DNA of 18,147 bases from Planctomycetota bacterium (lineage in GTDB: Bacteria > Planctomycetota > DG-23 > SLPQ01): contig JAGHCE010000039.1 of the NCBI GenBank assembly GCA_021160625.1, forward strand, positions 1-18,147, read 5' to 3'. Below the pieces are notes generated by a model. It ran no database searches. It worked only from the letters and a program-made list of their open reading frames with translations, and was not told where the DNA came from. Shown piece by piece: positions 1 through 6,586 of this stretch (its first letter is position 1; each line of letters starts with the position of its first letter). A program made the position numbers and the translations under genes.

Positions 1-674
1 CCGCCTACCTCACGGCCAAGACCGCCGGCGACGTGACAAACCCCCGTCAGGACATCCTGGTTTTCCGGACGCTGCACGAGGACGTCCTTCATTTCAACAC
101 GACACGCGTAACCGGGCAGAGCCCCGTCTCCCCCGAAGGTCTCTCGGCGGCCGAGTTCGAGGGGCGGCGGCAGACGCGCGAGCTCGCGGGTCTTTTCAGG
201 GAAAAGGTGCCCGGGTTCGAAAACTCCTACATCCAGAAAATGGCCGTCCTTATCGGCGTGCGCGAGTCGAGACGCGTGATGGGCGATTACGTCCTCACCG
301 TCGACGATGTCCTGGAAGGCCGCAAGTTCCCCGACGGTATCGCCTGCTCATCTTACCCCGTTGACATCCACAACCCCTCCGGAGGCGGCACCGTCATACG
401 ACGTGTGCCCGAAGGGGACTACTACGAAATACCCTACCGGTCAATCGTGCCGAGCGGCGTCGAAAACCTCCTTATGGCGTCACGCTCCATTTCCGCCACC
501 CACGAGGCTCACGCATCCCTGCGTGTAATGCCGGTAGTGACGGCAATCGGCGAGGCGGCAGGGGCGGCGGCCGTAATGGCCATCCGGGGGCAGGTGGCAC
601 CCGCCGCCGTCGACACCTCCCAGCTGCGCGCGGCACTTCGAGAAGCAGACGCATTCGTGGGAGAGGACGTATGA
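1..674 (+). CDS. FAD-dependent oxidoreductase, C-terminal part (5' end outside window)
   Basis: The frame is open from the first bases of the window, so the gene begins upstream; the GTG at 33 is internal and not a start. The visible ~224 residues look like the C-terminal half of the FAD_oxidored (PF12831) family. Signature stretches are GVRESRRVMGDYVLT near the middle and ENLLMASRSISATHEAHAS followed by an AIGEAAGAAAVMAI helix. In this family the last part contributes to the FAD site, and the N-terminal Rossmann GxGxxG motif would lie outside the window. Such flavoenzymes are common in planctomycetes and related phyla, usually with unknown substrate. The TGA overlaps the ATG of the uracil-DNA glycosylase gene (ATGA), suggesting translational coupling. 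Family assignment is fairly sure; substrate is unknown. Confidence 0.85.
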   Translation, partial: AYLTAKTAGDVTNPRQDILVFRTLHEDVLHFNTTRVTGQSPVSPEGLSAAEFEGRRQTRELAGLFREKVPGFENSYIQKMAVLIGVRESRRVMGDYVLTVDDVLEGRKFPDGIACSSYPVDIHNPSGGGTVIRRVPEGDYYEIPYRSIVPSGVENLLMASRSISATHEAHASLRVMPVVTAIGEAAGAAAVMAIRGQVAPAAVDTSQLRAALREADAFVGEDV

Positions 675-1327
675 CAACACCCAAGGACAGTGCCGAAAAG
701 GCCCTTGAAGTGGAAAGATTTTTCGGAACCGAGATTCTCTTCGGGGCCGCAGGGCCCGAAGCGGCGCAAAAACGCCCGATGACTCTCGAGGACGTGAGGG
801 CCTGGGTCGACGATTGCAAGAAGTGCCGCCTTCACGAAGGCAGGACGAACATCGTCTTCGGCGAAGGCAGCCCGTCCGCGAGGCTCGTTTTCGTCGGCGA
901 GGGCCCCGGTGCGGATGAGGACCGCGAGGGGCGCCCCTTTATTGGCCGTGCTGGGAAGATGTTGACGCGCATTATCGAAAACGTCCTTAATCTCACCCGT
1001 GAGGACGTCTATATCGCCAACATCGTCAAGTGCCGTCCCCCCGGCAACCGGAACCCCCAGGCCGACGAGTGCGCAATGTGTATGCCATACCTCACTGCCC
1101 AGCTCGAAGTGATACGGCCGGAGGTCATCGTGACGCTTGGGAGCGTGGCCACGCACAACCTCCTCAACACAAAAACTCCCATAGGCCGCTTGAGAGGCAC
1201 CTTTCACCAGTGGGGAAATACCAGGCTTATGCCCACCTACCACACCGCATACCTTTTGCGCAACCCCGCCGAAAAGCGCAAGGTCTACGACGATATGCTG
1301 ATGGTAAAGGATGCATTAGGGCTCTAA
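671..1327 (+). CDS. Uracil-DNA glycosylase, type 4 (iron-sulfur family)
   Basis: A protein of 218 aa that would excise uracil from DNA as the first step of base excision repair. Motif A, GEGPGADED, lies at residues 77-85 and is followed by GRPFIGRAGKML at 87-98. C-terminal motif B is present as the variant TYHTAYLLRNP (189-199), where most relatives have an HP rather than HT pair. The four cysteines expected to hold the 4Fe-4S cluster are present: C49 and C52 (CKKC), C121 in VKCRPPGNRNP, and C137 (or C134). An N-terminal extension of about 45 residues precedes the first cysteine pair and is weakly conserved-looking. The start ATG lies in the ATGA overlap with the upstream oxidoreductase. No obvious terminator follows; the next promoter begins about 45 nt downstream. 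Confidence 0.93.
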   Translation: MTTPKDSAEKALEVERFFGTEILFGAAGPEAAQKRPMTLEDVRAWVDDCKKCRLHEGRTNIVFGEGSPSARLVFVGEGPGADEDREGRPFIGRAGKMLTRIIENVLNLTREDVYIANIVKCRPPGNRNPQADECAMCMPYLTAQLEVIRPEVIVTLGSVATHNLLNTKTPIGRLRGTFHQWGNTRLMPTYHTAYLLRNPAEKRKVYDDMLMVKDALGL

Positions 1328-1370
1328 GCCGGCCGCAGTAGCGTTTTCGGGGTCGCCTCGCGGTTAGTTT

Positions 1371-1399
1371 TTGACAAAAACACCCCTCTGCGGGATAAT
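1371..1399 (+). promoter_or_regulatory. Near-consensus sigma-70 promoter for the ykgJ-psd-pssA unit
   Basis: TTGACA at 1371-1376, a 17-nt spacer, then GATAAT at 1394-1399 (5 of 6 to TATAAT). The predicted transcription start is around 1406, one to two bases before the GTG at 1408, so the transcript may be leaderless. Confidence 0.75.
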
Positions 1400-1407
1400 G
1401 ATGTTCC

Positions 1408-2418
1408 GTGGAGGATTTCTTCCGTGCATTATCGACGGACAATTCCGGGGGCACCAGGATAGATAATAACGGGCATAAGACCGCCGGTGTCTTCAGGCAG
1501 GGCTGGTCGAAGCTGCGGCGTTTCTGGCTCGTCACTGCCAGGAGGGGCTACGTCAGGAGACATCTGGCCCTGCGAGAGGGGCAGTGCAATCGTTGCGGGC
1601 TGTGCTGCCGGATTCTCTTTCGCTGCCCCTACTTTGACGGCACCGGCTGCAAGATTCACGGCAACCATTTTTCCCAATGCAAGGCCTTCCCCATAGACAA
1701 GAGAGACATCGATCTCATCAGGCAAATGGGTGGTGAGTGCGGCTTCAGTTTCAAGGAGGCTCCGATGAAAACGGCACCCTTTACCCGATACGGACTAAGG
1801 CCCGTGCTGGCGGCCTCGGGGCTGTCGGCGGCGGCTGCGGCGGGTGCGGCTTTTCTTGTCGGCTGGTGGGCATTGCTCTTTTTGTTGCCGGCGGCCTTTG
1901 TCCTCTACTTTTTCCGCGATCCCGAGCGCCACAGCGATGACGACTCTCCCAACGTGGTGCTCGCCCCGGCCGACGGCACGATCGTGGGAATCCGCGAGGT
2001 CGAGATGCCGCTTGGAGGCGGCAAGGCCGTTATGATCGACATTTTCCTGTCCATCCTGAATGTCCATATGAACCGCGCCCCGGTCGCCGGAACGGTTGCG
2101 GAAACGAAATACCAAAAGGGCAAGTTCCTAAACGCCCTGCGCGGTGTGGCCGGAGAAGTAAACGAGAACAATCTCGTCGTCATCGAGTCACCGTCAGGTG
2201 TCCGGTTTGCGCTCAAGCAAATTGCCGGCGTCATCGCGCGGCGGATAGTCTGCAGCGTAGCCCCCGGGGACACGATCGCGGCCGGGGAAAGGGTCGGGAT
2301 GATAAAGTTCGGCAGCAGGACACAGGTTTTCATACCGGCGGACACCGGTTTCGAAGTGTGCGCCGAGGTCGGCGGACACGTACGCGCAGGCAAGACGGTT
2401 CTGGGGCACCTCGGATGA
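1408..2418 (+). CDS. YkgJ-type CxxCxxCC domain in one open frame with phosphatidylserine decarboxylase (336 aa)
   Basis: A single uninterrupted frame joins two modules. Residues 1-~118 resemble the YkgJ family of putative zinc/iron-chelating proteins (PF03692): CNRCGLCC at about 60-67, then further Cys in RCPYFDGTGC and SQCKAFPIDKRDI, ending in a CGFSF motif where stand-alone relatives normally stop. Residues 120-336 are a complete short-form Psd. The GTG at 1408 is the first possible start, because an in-frame TGA lies just upstream at 1399-1401. It has no Shine-Dalgarno and lies within two bases of the predicted transcription start. Either a true fusion is made, or the frame is two genes whose separating stop codon was lost and Psd is mostly translated from its own internal start at 1765. 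The function of YkgJ proteins is not established; metal binding is inferred from the cysteines. Confidence 0.75.
   Translation: MEDFFRALSTDNSGGTRIDNNGHKTAGVFRQGWSKLRRFWLVTARRGYVRRHLALREGQCNRCGLCCRILFRCPYFDGTGCKIHGNHFSQCKAFPIDKRDIDLIRQMGGECGFSFKEAPMKTAPFTRYGLRPVLAASGLSAAAAAGAAFLVGWWALLFLLPAAFVLYFFRDPERHSDDDSPNVVLAPADGTIVGIREVEMPLGGGKAVMIDIFLSILNVHMNRAPVAGTVAETKYQKGKFLNALRGVAGEVNENNLVVIESPSGVRFALKQIAGVIARRIVCSVAPGDTIAAGERVGMIKFGSRTQVFIPADTGFEVCAEVGGHVRAGKTVLGHLG
1753..1759 (+). promoter_or_regulatory. Internal ribosome binding site for psd
   Basis: AAGGAGG, a full Shine-Dalgarno, lies 5 nt before the ATG at 1765 and inside the coding frame of the upstream YkgJ-type domain. It marks the internal start that would give a normal-length Psd. 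Confidence 0.75.
1765..2418 (+). CDS. psd: Phosphatidylserine decarboxylase proenzyme, short form (internal start of the fused frame)
   Basis: From the ATG at 1765 the product is 217 aa, the usual size of the short Psd family. It decarboxylates phosphatidylserine to phosphatidylethanolamine at the membrane. A hydrophobic N-terminal segment (about 14-50) leads to FFRDPER. The putative catalytic residues are D70 in APADG and H101 in VHMNRAP. The self-cleavage site is FGSRT, between G183 and S184, where the serine becomes the pyruvoyl group. The internal Shine-Dalgarno and the match of this ATG to typical Psd N-termini support it as a genuine start. The gene overlaps pssA by ATGA, which puts the two consecutive steps of PE synthesis (PssA then Psd) in one transcript. 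Confidence 0.9.
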   Translation: MKTAPFTRYGLRPVLAASGLSAAAAAGAAFLVGWWALLFLLPAAFVLYFFRDPERHSDDDSPNVVLAPADGTIVGIREVEMPLGGGKAVMIDIFLSILNVHMNRAPVAGTVAETKYQKGKFLNALRGVAGEVNENNLVVIESPSGVRFALKQIAGVIARRIVCSVAPGDTIAAGERVGMIKFGSRTQVFIPADTGFEVCAEVGGHVRAGKTVLGHLG

Positions 2419-3212
2419 AGAAGATTCCCGTCTGGCCGACGCTTGCCACGGTGGGCAACCTCATATGCGGGTTCAGCGCTATGGCGGCGGCCGCGGCGGG
2501 AGCGAGGGAAGCGGCTTCGGGGATGGACCAGGCATCGGCGGCCTTGTTCGAGCGGTCGGCATGGCTTATCATCGCGGCAATGCTCTTCGACGCAGCCGAC
2601 GGACGCCTCGCGCGGATGAGACGTTGCGCCACGGAGTTCGGCGGGCAGCTCGACAGCCTCGCGGACGTCATATCTTTCGGCGCTGCGCCTGCCTTCCTGG
2701 CATATTACTTCGTGCACACGCACATCCCGGGCTACTCGGCGAAATTCGCCTGGACTGCGAGCGGCATCTACGTCATCTGCGCGGCATTGCGGCTGGCACG
2801 CTTCAACGTGGAAAACGTCGCCCACGCATCCTCGCATAACTCCTTCAAGGGACTCCCAACGCCAGGCGGCGCCGGACTTATAGCAACGAGCATCATCTTC
2901 CTGGGCAGCCTCAACCAATATCTCCCGCACTTCATCATCGGCCTCGTGCCCGTCCTGGCCATATGCACGGCGGTGCTGATGGTCACCAAGGTCCATTATC
3001 CCCACATAGTCAGCCAGCTGGATATCGGTGGGCGGCCTTTCGCCTTCCTGGTTCTCGTCATATTCCTGGGTATGCTCGTGGCTGCGGCACCTCACATAGG
3101 CCTGTTCATCGTGTTCGCCCTGTACGCGGCATCCGGCCCCATAGGCCTCACAATTGACCAGGTACTCGAACGCCTGGCAGCGGCCTCCGACAGCGAGGAC
3201 AGCCTCTTCTGA
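2415..3212 (+). CDS. pssA: CDP-diacylglycerol-serine O-phosphatidyltransferase
   Basis: A 265-aa membrane enzyme that makes phosphatidylserine from CDP-diacylglycerol and L-serine. The CDP-alcohol phosphotransferase signature is complete: D59-x2-D62-G63-x2-A66-R67-x8-G76-x3-D80-x3-D84. Several hydrophobic helices follow, and the RLARFN motif that is common in PssA comes after the core. The ATG at 2415 was chosen because it overlaps the psd stop in ATGA form and gives the typical N-terminus (MKKIPVWPTLATVGNLICGF); an extension to 2358 would only add residues read from psd. No strong Shine-Dalgarno is visible, consistent with translational coupling. A weak hairpin (GCGGC/GCCGC) about 20 nt after the stop could help end transcription but has no T-run. 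Confidence 0.95.
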   Translation: MKKIPVWPTLATVGNLICGFSAMAAAAAGAREAASGMDQASAALFERSAWLIIAAMLFDAADGRLARMRRCATEFGGQLDSLADVISFGAAPAFLAYYFVHTHIPGYSAKFAWTASGIYVICAALRLARFNVENVAHASSHNSFKGLPTPGGAGLIATSIIFLGSLNQYLPHFIIGLVPVLAICTAVLMVTKVHYPHIVSQLDIGGRPFAFLVLVIFLGMLVAAAPHIGLFIVFALYAASGPIGLTIDQVLERLAAASDSEDSLF

Positions 3213-3311
3213 GGCCACGGCCAGGGGCGCGCTGCGGCATACCTTAGCCGCGGTGAACCGGCGGCCTTTCCGGGAAACGCGGATTGTCCCCGGCCTGCGC
3301 TCCGCTTTGCT

Positions 3312-3340
3312 GTGGAAAACCGGCGGCGTCTTCTTAGAAT
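3312..3340 (+). promoter_or_regulatory. Possible weak sigma-70 promoter for the TIM-barrel/membrane protein pair
   Basis: TGGAAA (3312-3317, 4 of 6 to TTGACA), a 17-nt spacer and TAGAAT (3335-3340, 5 of 6 to TATAAT) lie in the 170-nt gap upstream of 3383. The match is modest, and readthrough from pssA is also possible. Confidence 0.35.
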
Positions 3341-3382
3341 CATTCCTGTCTTCGACCCTTATGCCTTCAAAGGAGATTTGTG

Positions 3383-4255
3383 ATGCTTGAACGTTCGATC
3401 AGCCTGTACTGTTTCAACCGGCTTCTGGATTCAGGTGATATCACGAAGAAGGCCGCGATGCGTTTTGCGCATTCGGTGGGCTTCCAGGCCGTTGAGATGC
3501 TCGATTTCTACTGGGAAGACACCGCGCCCAGGCTCGAACAGGCCGACGCCCTCAAAGAGGAGGCCGCCGCCGAGGCCCTGACCATCTCGTGTTACACCGC
3601 CAGCAACGACCTGGCAATTTTCGACAAGGACAAGTGGCAGGCCGTGGTGGACCGGCTCCTGGCGGATGTCGATGTCGCCGTCCGGCTCGGTGCCCCTGTA
3701 ATGCGCGTGGAGTCGACTTTCGGCCCGAAAGAGCCCGACGAGGACAAGACCTTCGACGAATGCGTCGAACCCATCGCCAGGGGCCTGAAACTCGTGGTCA
3801 GGCGTGCAGCTGACAGGGGCATCAGGGTGGCCCTTGAAAACCACGGCCGGTTCGTCGGGTCATCCGAGCGGGTCGAAAGGATCATCGAGGCCGTCGGCGA
3901 GCCGAACTTTGGTGCCTGCATCGACATCGGCAACTTCCTCGTGGTCGACGAGGACCCCGTGGAGGCCGTCACGCGCCTGGCGCCGGCGGCGGTGCATGTG
4001 CATGTTAAGGATATGTACTTTTTTGACCAGGAACCTCCCGGCGGCGGCATAAGGACAACGGGCGGGAACTTCCTCGTCGGCGCCATATTCGGCGAGGGTG
4101 ACGTGGACGTCACAACCTGCCTCGATTTGATAACAAAGGCCGGTTACACGGGAGCGCTCTCGCTTGAGTTCGAAGGCCGCGAGAACCTGTTCTACGCCAT
4201 TGCGCGAGCGAGCGAGAACATCTCCGAGGTGGTGCGCCGGCTTCCGCTTTCCTGA
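3383..4255 (+). CDS. Sugar phosphate isomerase/epimerase-like TIM-barrel protein
   Basis: A 290-aa member of the xylose isomerase-like / AP-endonuclease 2 superfamily (PF01261). The four metal-binding positions expected at the barrel mouth can be seen: E152 (ALENHG), D181 (CIDIGNF), H205/H207 (VHVHVKDM) and E262 (LSLEFEG). Members isomerise or epimerise sugars, sugar phosphates or inositols; the substrate cannot be read from sequence. AAAGGAG at 3369-3375 favours the ATG at 3383 (7-nt spacing) over the adjacent GTG at 3380 (4-nt spacing). A membrane protein gene follows after 34 nt on the same strand, with no obvious functional link. Confident at superfamily level only. Confidence 0.85.
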   Translation: MLERSISLYCFNRLLDSGDITKKAAMRFAHSVGFQAVEMLDFYWEDTAPRLEQADALKEEAAAEALTISCYTASNDLAIFDKDKWQAVVDRLLADVDVAVRLGAPVMRVESTFGPKEPDEDKTFDECVEPIARGLKLVVRRAADRGIRVALENHGRFVGSSERVERIIEAVGEPNFGACIDIGNFLVVDEDPVEAVTRLAPAAVHVHVKDMYFFDQEPPGGGIRTTGGNFLVGAIFGEGDVDVTTCLDLITKAGYTGALSLEFEGRENLFYAIARASENISEVVRRLPLS

Positions 4256-4289
4256 AGGGGCCACGGCGCAGCATTGGGCAGGGGCTTTT

Positions 4290-5255
4290 ATGAAAAGAAC
4301 CCTCCAGCTTTTCTGGCACAAGACCTGGGATAACCTGGTGCAGGTTGTCCTGATCAACTTCATCTGGTTTGCCTTTGCAACGCTTCTGTTTTTTGCCGCG
4401 GCTGCCTTAGTGAACGTTATGGCCGCCAGGGAAGCCGAGGCGACCCTCGCCGAAGGGACCGCACAGAAGAGCGCTGTAACCGACGAGATCCCCGCTGCGG
4501 GCCGGGAGGCGCCGACGGCCGTGCCGCAGCCGGCCGACGAGAAACCAGGTGATGCCGCCGGTGCACCGGTCGAAGAGCAAGAGCCGGCGGCCGAGGGCGC
4601 CGAAGCGCCGGCCGCGACGGATGCCGTTCCAGATGCCGTGATGTCGCCTACAAACATTGTGGGGACCTTGGCGTTTCTTGTCCCGGCCTGGGTGCTTTTC
4701 TCGGTTGCAACGGGCTTTGTCTTCTATGCAACCGCCGACATCGTAACCCAATACGACTTCGGCGGCTACCGGCTTTTGCTGCGCAAGTTCCTTCGCCGTG
4801 GCCCGGTGCTTCGGTCAGTGGCGGCGGGCACCGTGTTCGGCGTAACCTTTCTCGTCACGCTCGCCAACGCCATCTTTTACGTCAAGGTCTCCCCGGACAG
4901 GGGCATTGTTTTTCTTGTCCTTGCCGGGCTTATGCTGTGGTTTTTGGTGTTCCTTGTGATGACGTACGCCCTCGCGATGCCGCTTATGGCCCAGAGGGAT
5001 ATGAGGCTGTTGCCCGCCGTGAAAACCGCAGCTATCCTGTCCCTGTCCGCGCCTGTGCGCACGTTCGTGGTGATAATCGTCGCCTGGACGATCATCGTGC
5101 TTTCCGTCGCTTCGGGCGCAGGTGTGGGGTTTTTCCTGATGTCGGCCACGGCGATACTTTTCAATGCCGAGGTCCGGTCGCGCCTGGAGGAAATCGAACG
5201 CGAACCTGACCCGCCGGGCGCCACCACGGAAAATCCCGACGAAGTGGCGTCATAG
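4290..5255 (+). CDS. Multi-pass membrane protein, possibly YesL/DUF624-like, with acidic Ala/Pro/Glu insert
   Basis: Starting at the ATG at 4290 gives 321 aa opening MKRTLQLFWHKTWDNLVQVV. The first hydrophobic helix is at about 19-43. A low-complexity hydrophilic stretch rich in Ala, Pro and Glu follows at about 48-118, then four or five more helices at ~124-150, 176-198, 206-230, 256-275 and 277-292. The N-terminal W..L.NLIW pattern and the helix order resemble the YesL/DUF624 family of unknown function, but I could not confirm this. The insert between helices 1 and 2 is probably a flexible loop. An in-frame extension to 4164 exists but would overlap the preceding gene by 92 nt, so it was rejected. 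A terminator-like repeat module begins right after the stop codon. Confidence 0.7.
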   Translation: MKRTLQLFWHKTWDNLVQVVLINFIWFAFATLLFFAAAALVNVMAAREAEATLAEGTAQKSAVTDEIPAAGREAPTAVPQPADEKPGDAAGAPVEEQEPAAEGAEAPAATDAVPDAVMSPTNIVGTLAFLVPAWVLFSVATGFVFYATADIVTQYDFGGYRLLLRKFLRRGPVLRSVAAGTVFGVTFLVTLANAIFYVKVSPDRGIVFLVLAGLMLWFLVFLVMTYALAMPLMAQRDMRLLPAVKTAAILSLSAPVRTFVVIIVAWTIIVLSVASGAGVGFFLMSATAILFNAEVRSRLEEIEREPDPPGATTENPDEVAS

Positions 5256-5256
5256 G

Positions 5257-5500
5257 AGCGGGGTCTTCGTCCCCTTTCTGCTATGGGAGCCACGGGCGTT
5301 GCCCGAGGCAATCAACCGGCCATCCGCGGGCGCGAGTGAACCAGCGCCCCTACCAGTGATATGTGTGCCACGGCGGGTCTTGCCCCGCCGTGCGGATCGT
5401 ATTCCGCGTGCGCCAAGGCGCACCCTACATTGCCACGCGCGTTGTCCGAGGCAATCAACTGACCTTCCGCGGGCGAGGCAATGCCTCGCTCCTACGGGAC
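5257..5500 (+). repeat. Hairpin-rich dispersed repeat, copy A (with a partial second copy inside)
   Basis: This fills the gap between the membrane protein gene and mtnA. In order: a GGGG..CCCCTTT head (5260-5277); hairpin CGGGC-GTT-GCCCG (5293-5305); the core AATCAACCGGCC (from 5311); a 9-bp perfect hairpin, CACGGCGGG (5369-5377) with CCCGCCGTG (5384-5392); a 5-bp hairpin GCGGA/TCCGC (5392-5407); GTGCGCC-AA-GGCGCAC (5408-5423); a second, imperfect CGCGC-GTT-GTCCG (5436-5448); a second core with TGACCTTCCGCGGGC (5460-5474); and GCGAGGC-AAT-GCCTCGC (5473-5489). The same modules recur at 9766-9890 (inverted) and 15061-15219. Confidence 0.8.
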
Positions 5501-5501
5501 A

Positions 5502-5520
5502 AACCGGACTCCTTCCGGTT
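5502..5520 (-). terminator. Hairpin downstream of mtnA, possible weak terminator
   Basis: AACCGGA (5502-5508) pairs perfectly with TCCGGTT (5514-5520) around a 5-nt loop, 18 nt past the mtnA stop. On the mtnA strand the stem is followed only by TGT, so the T-run is poor. It may instead be one more unit of the adjacent hairpin repeat cluster. Confidence 0.35.
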
Positions 5521-5538
5521 GGAGCCGCTTGAAGAAAG

Positions 5539-6585
5539 CTACCCTGCGATGTCGGCGATGCTTGCCGCATCGGGGTTCCGGATAAGCCCCCGCTCGGTCA
5601 CTATGGCCGTGATGTAACCGGCCGGGGTCACGTCGAAAGCGGGATTGAATACCTTGACGCCCTCCGGCGCGGTGCGGCGGCCGAAACCCTCGGTGACCTC
5701 CTGCGACGGGCGCTCTTCGATGGGTATGGCGCGCCCGTTGGGTATATCCAGGTCGAACGTCGATATCGGCGCCGCAATGTAGAAGGGGACGGAAAACTCC
5801 TTGGCCACAACCGCCAAGCCAAGGGTCCCGATCTTGTTTGCGGTGTCGCCGTTGGCCGCTATCCGGTCGGCGCCGGTAATGACGAGATCGATCTTGCCGG
5901 ACTGCATCAGCGTCGCCGCCATATCGTCGCAGACAAGTGTCACGTCAACGCCCTCGTCCATAAGCTCCCAGGCCGTAAGGCGCGCTCCCTGGAGCAGAGG
6001 ACGCGTCTCGTCCGCATACACCCTCACGGTTTTGCCCAGCTCCCCGGCGCGGTAGATAACGGCCAGAGCCGTGCCGTAGTCGGCCGTGGCAAGGGCGCCT
6101 GCATTGCAGTGGGTCAGCACCGTGTCGCCGTCGGCGATTATTTCCTGGCCTGCTTCGCCTATTTGGCGGCAGACGGCACGATCCTCCTCGTAAATCGCAA
6201 GCGCCTCGTCGAGAAGGGCCTTCCTCACTGCGGCGGGCCCCTGCCCTGCGGCCCTTTGGGCGGCCGTCAGGACCCGCTCGACGGCCCAGGCGAGGTTGAC
6301 CGCCGTCGGGCGCGACGACCCAAGGTATGCACCCGCCTTACGGAGCCCGGCAAAGAGAGCCTCCTCCGAGGGGAAGTCGCCGCAACCGCCCGCCAGCACC
6401 ACGCCGCAGGCTCCGGCAATGCCGATGGCGGGCGCTCCGCGCACCCGCAGGCTCCCAATTGCCTCGAACATCTCCTGTGGTGTGCGGATGTCCACTCTCT
6501 TGTACTCGGCAGGCAGGAGCGTTTGGTCGATGATCCTGGCAAAACCGTCCGGCCCGCCGATCCACTCGATAGTCGGCTTCGGCAT
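5539..6585 (-). CDS. mtnA: S-methyl-5-thioribose-1-phosphate isomerase
   Basis: A 348-aa enzyme of the methionine salvage pathway that converts methylthioribose-1-phosphate to methylthioribulose-1-phosphate. The catalytic pair known for the family is present at the expected positions: C160 in LTHCNAGALAT and D240 in ITGADRIAANGD. The N-terminal RVRGAPAIGIAGA motif (47-59) and the phosphate-site residues around NKIGT (250-254) also match. The start is the ATG at 6585; a longer frame to 6699 would only read antisense-like residues from purE. One base separates it from the purE stop. No other methionine-salvage gene is in the window, so its placement after purE looks like an operon of convenience. 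MtnA paralogues acting on ribose-1,5-bisphosphate exist but are less likely. Confidence 0.95.
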   Translation of the reverse strand: MPKPTIEWIGGPDGFARIIDQTLLPAEYKRVDIRTPQEMFEAIGSLRVRGAPAIGIAGACGVVLAGGCGDFPSEEALFAGLRKAGAYLGSSRPTAVNLAWAVERVLTAAQRAAGQGPAAVRKALLDEALAIYEEDRAVCRQIGEAGQEIIADGDTVLTHCNAGALATADYGTALAVIYRAGELGKTVRVYADETRPLLQGARLTAWELMDEGVDVTLVCDDMAATLMQSGKIDLVITGADRIAANGDTANKIGTLGLAVVAKEFSVPFYIAAPISTFDLDIPNGRAIPIEERPSQEVTEGFGRRTAPEGVKVFNPAFDVTPAGYITAIVTERGLIRNPDAASIADIAG

Positions 6586-6586
6586 A

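Noticed and set aside
33..35. GTG at 33 as the start of the first gene
   Set aside because: The frame is open to the window edge and the protein would lack the FAD-binding N-terminal domain; the gene is simply cut by the window.
1905..3218. Long minus-strand open frame (437 aa) opposite psd and pssA
   Set aside because: It is antisense to two genes with complete catalytic motifs, has low-complexity Arg/Glu/His-rich composition and no recognisable domain; long antisense frames are expected in GC-rich DNA.
3213..3382. Small gene in the gap after pssA (frame 3154-3390)
   Set aside because: It starts inside pssA and overlaps the next gene start; the composition is not protein-like and it has no ribosome binding site.
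5257..5500. CRISPR array
   Set aside because: Repeated units are hairpins of varied sequence and irregular spacing, not identical direct repeats with unique spacers, and no cas genes are present.
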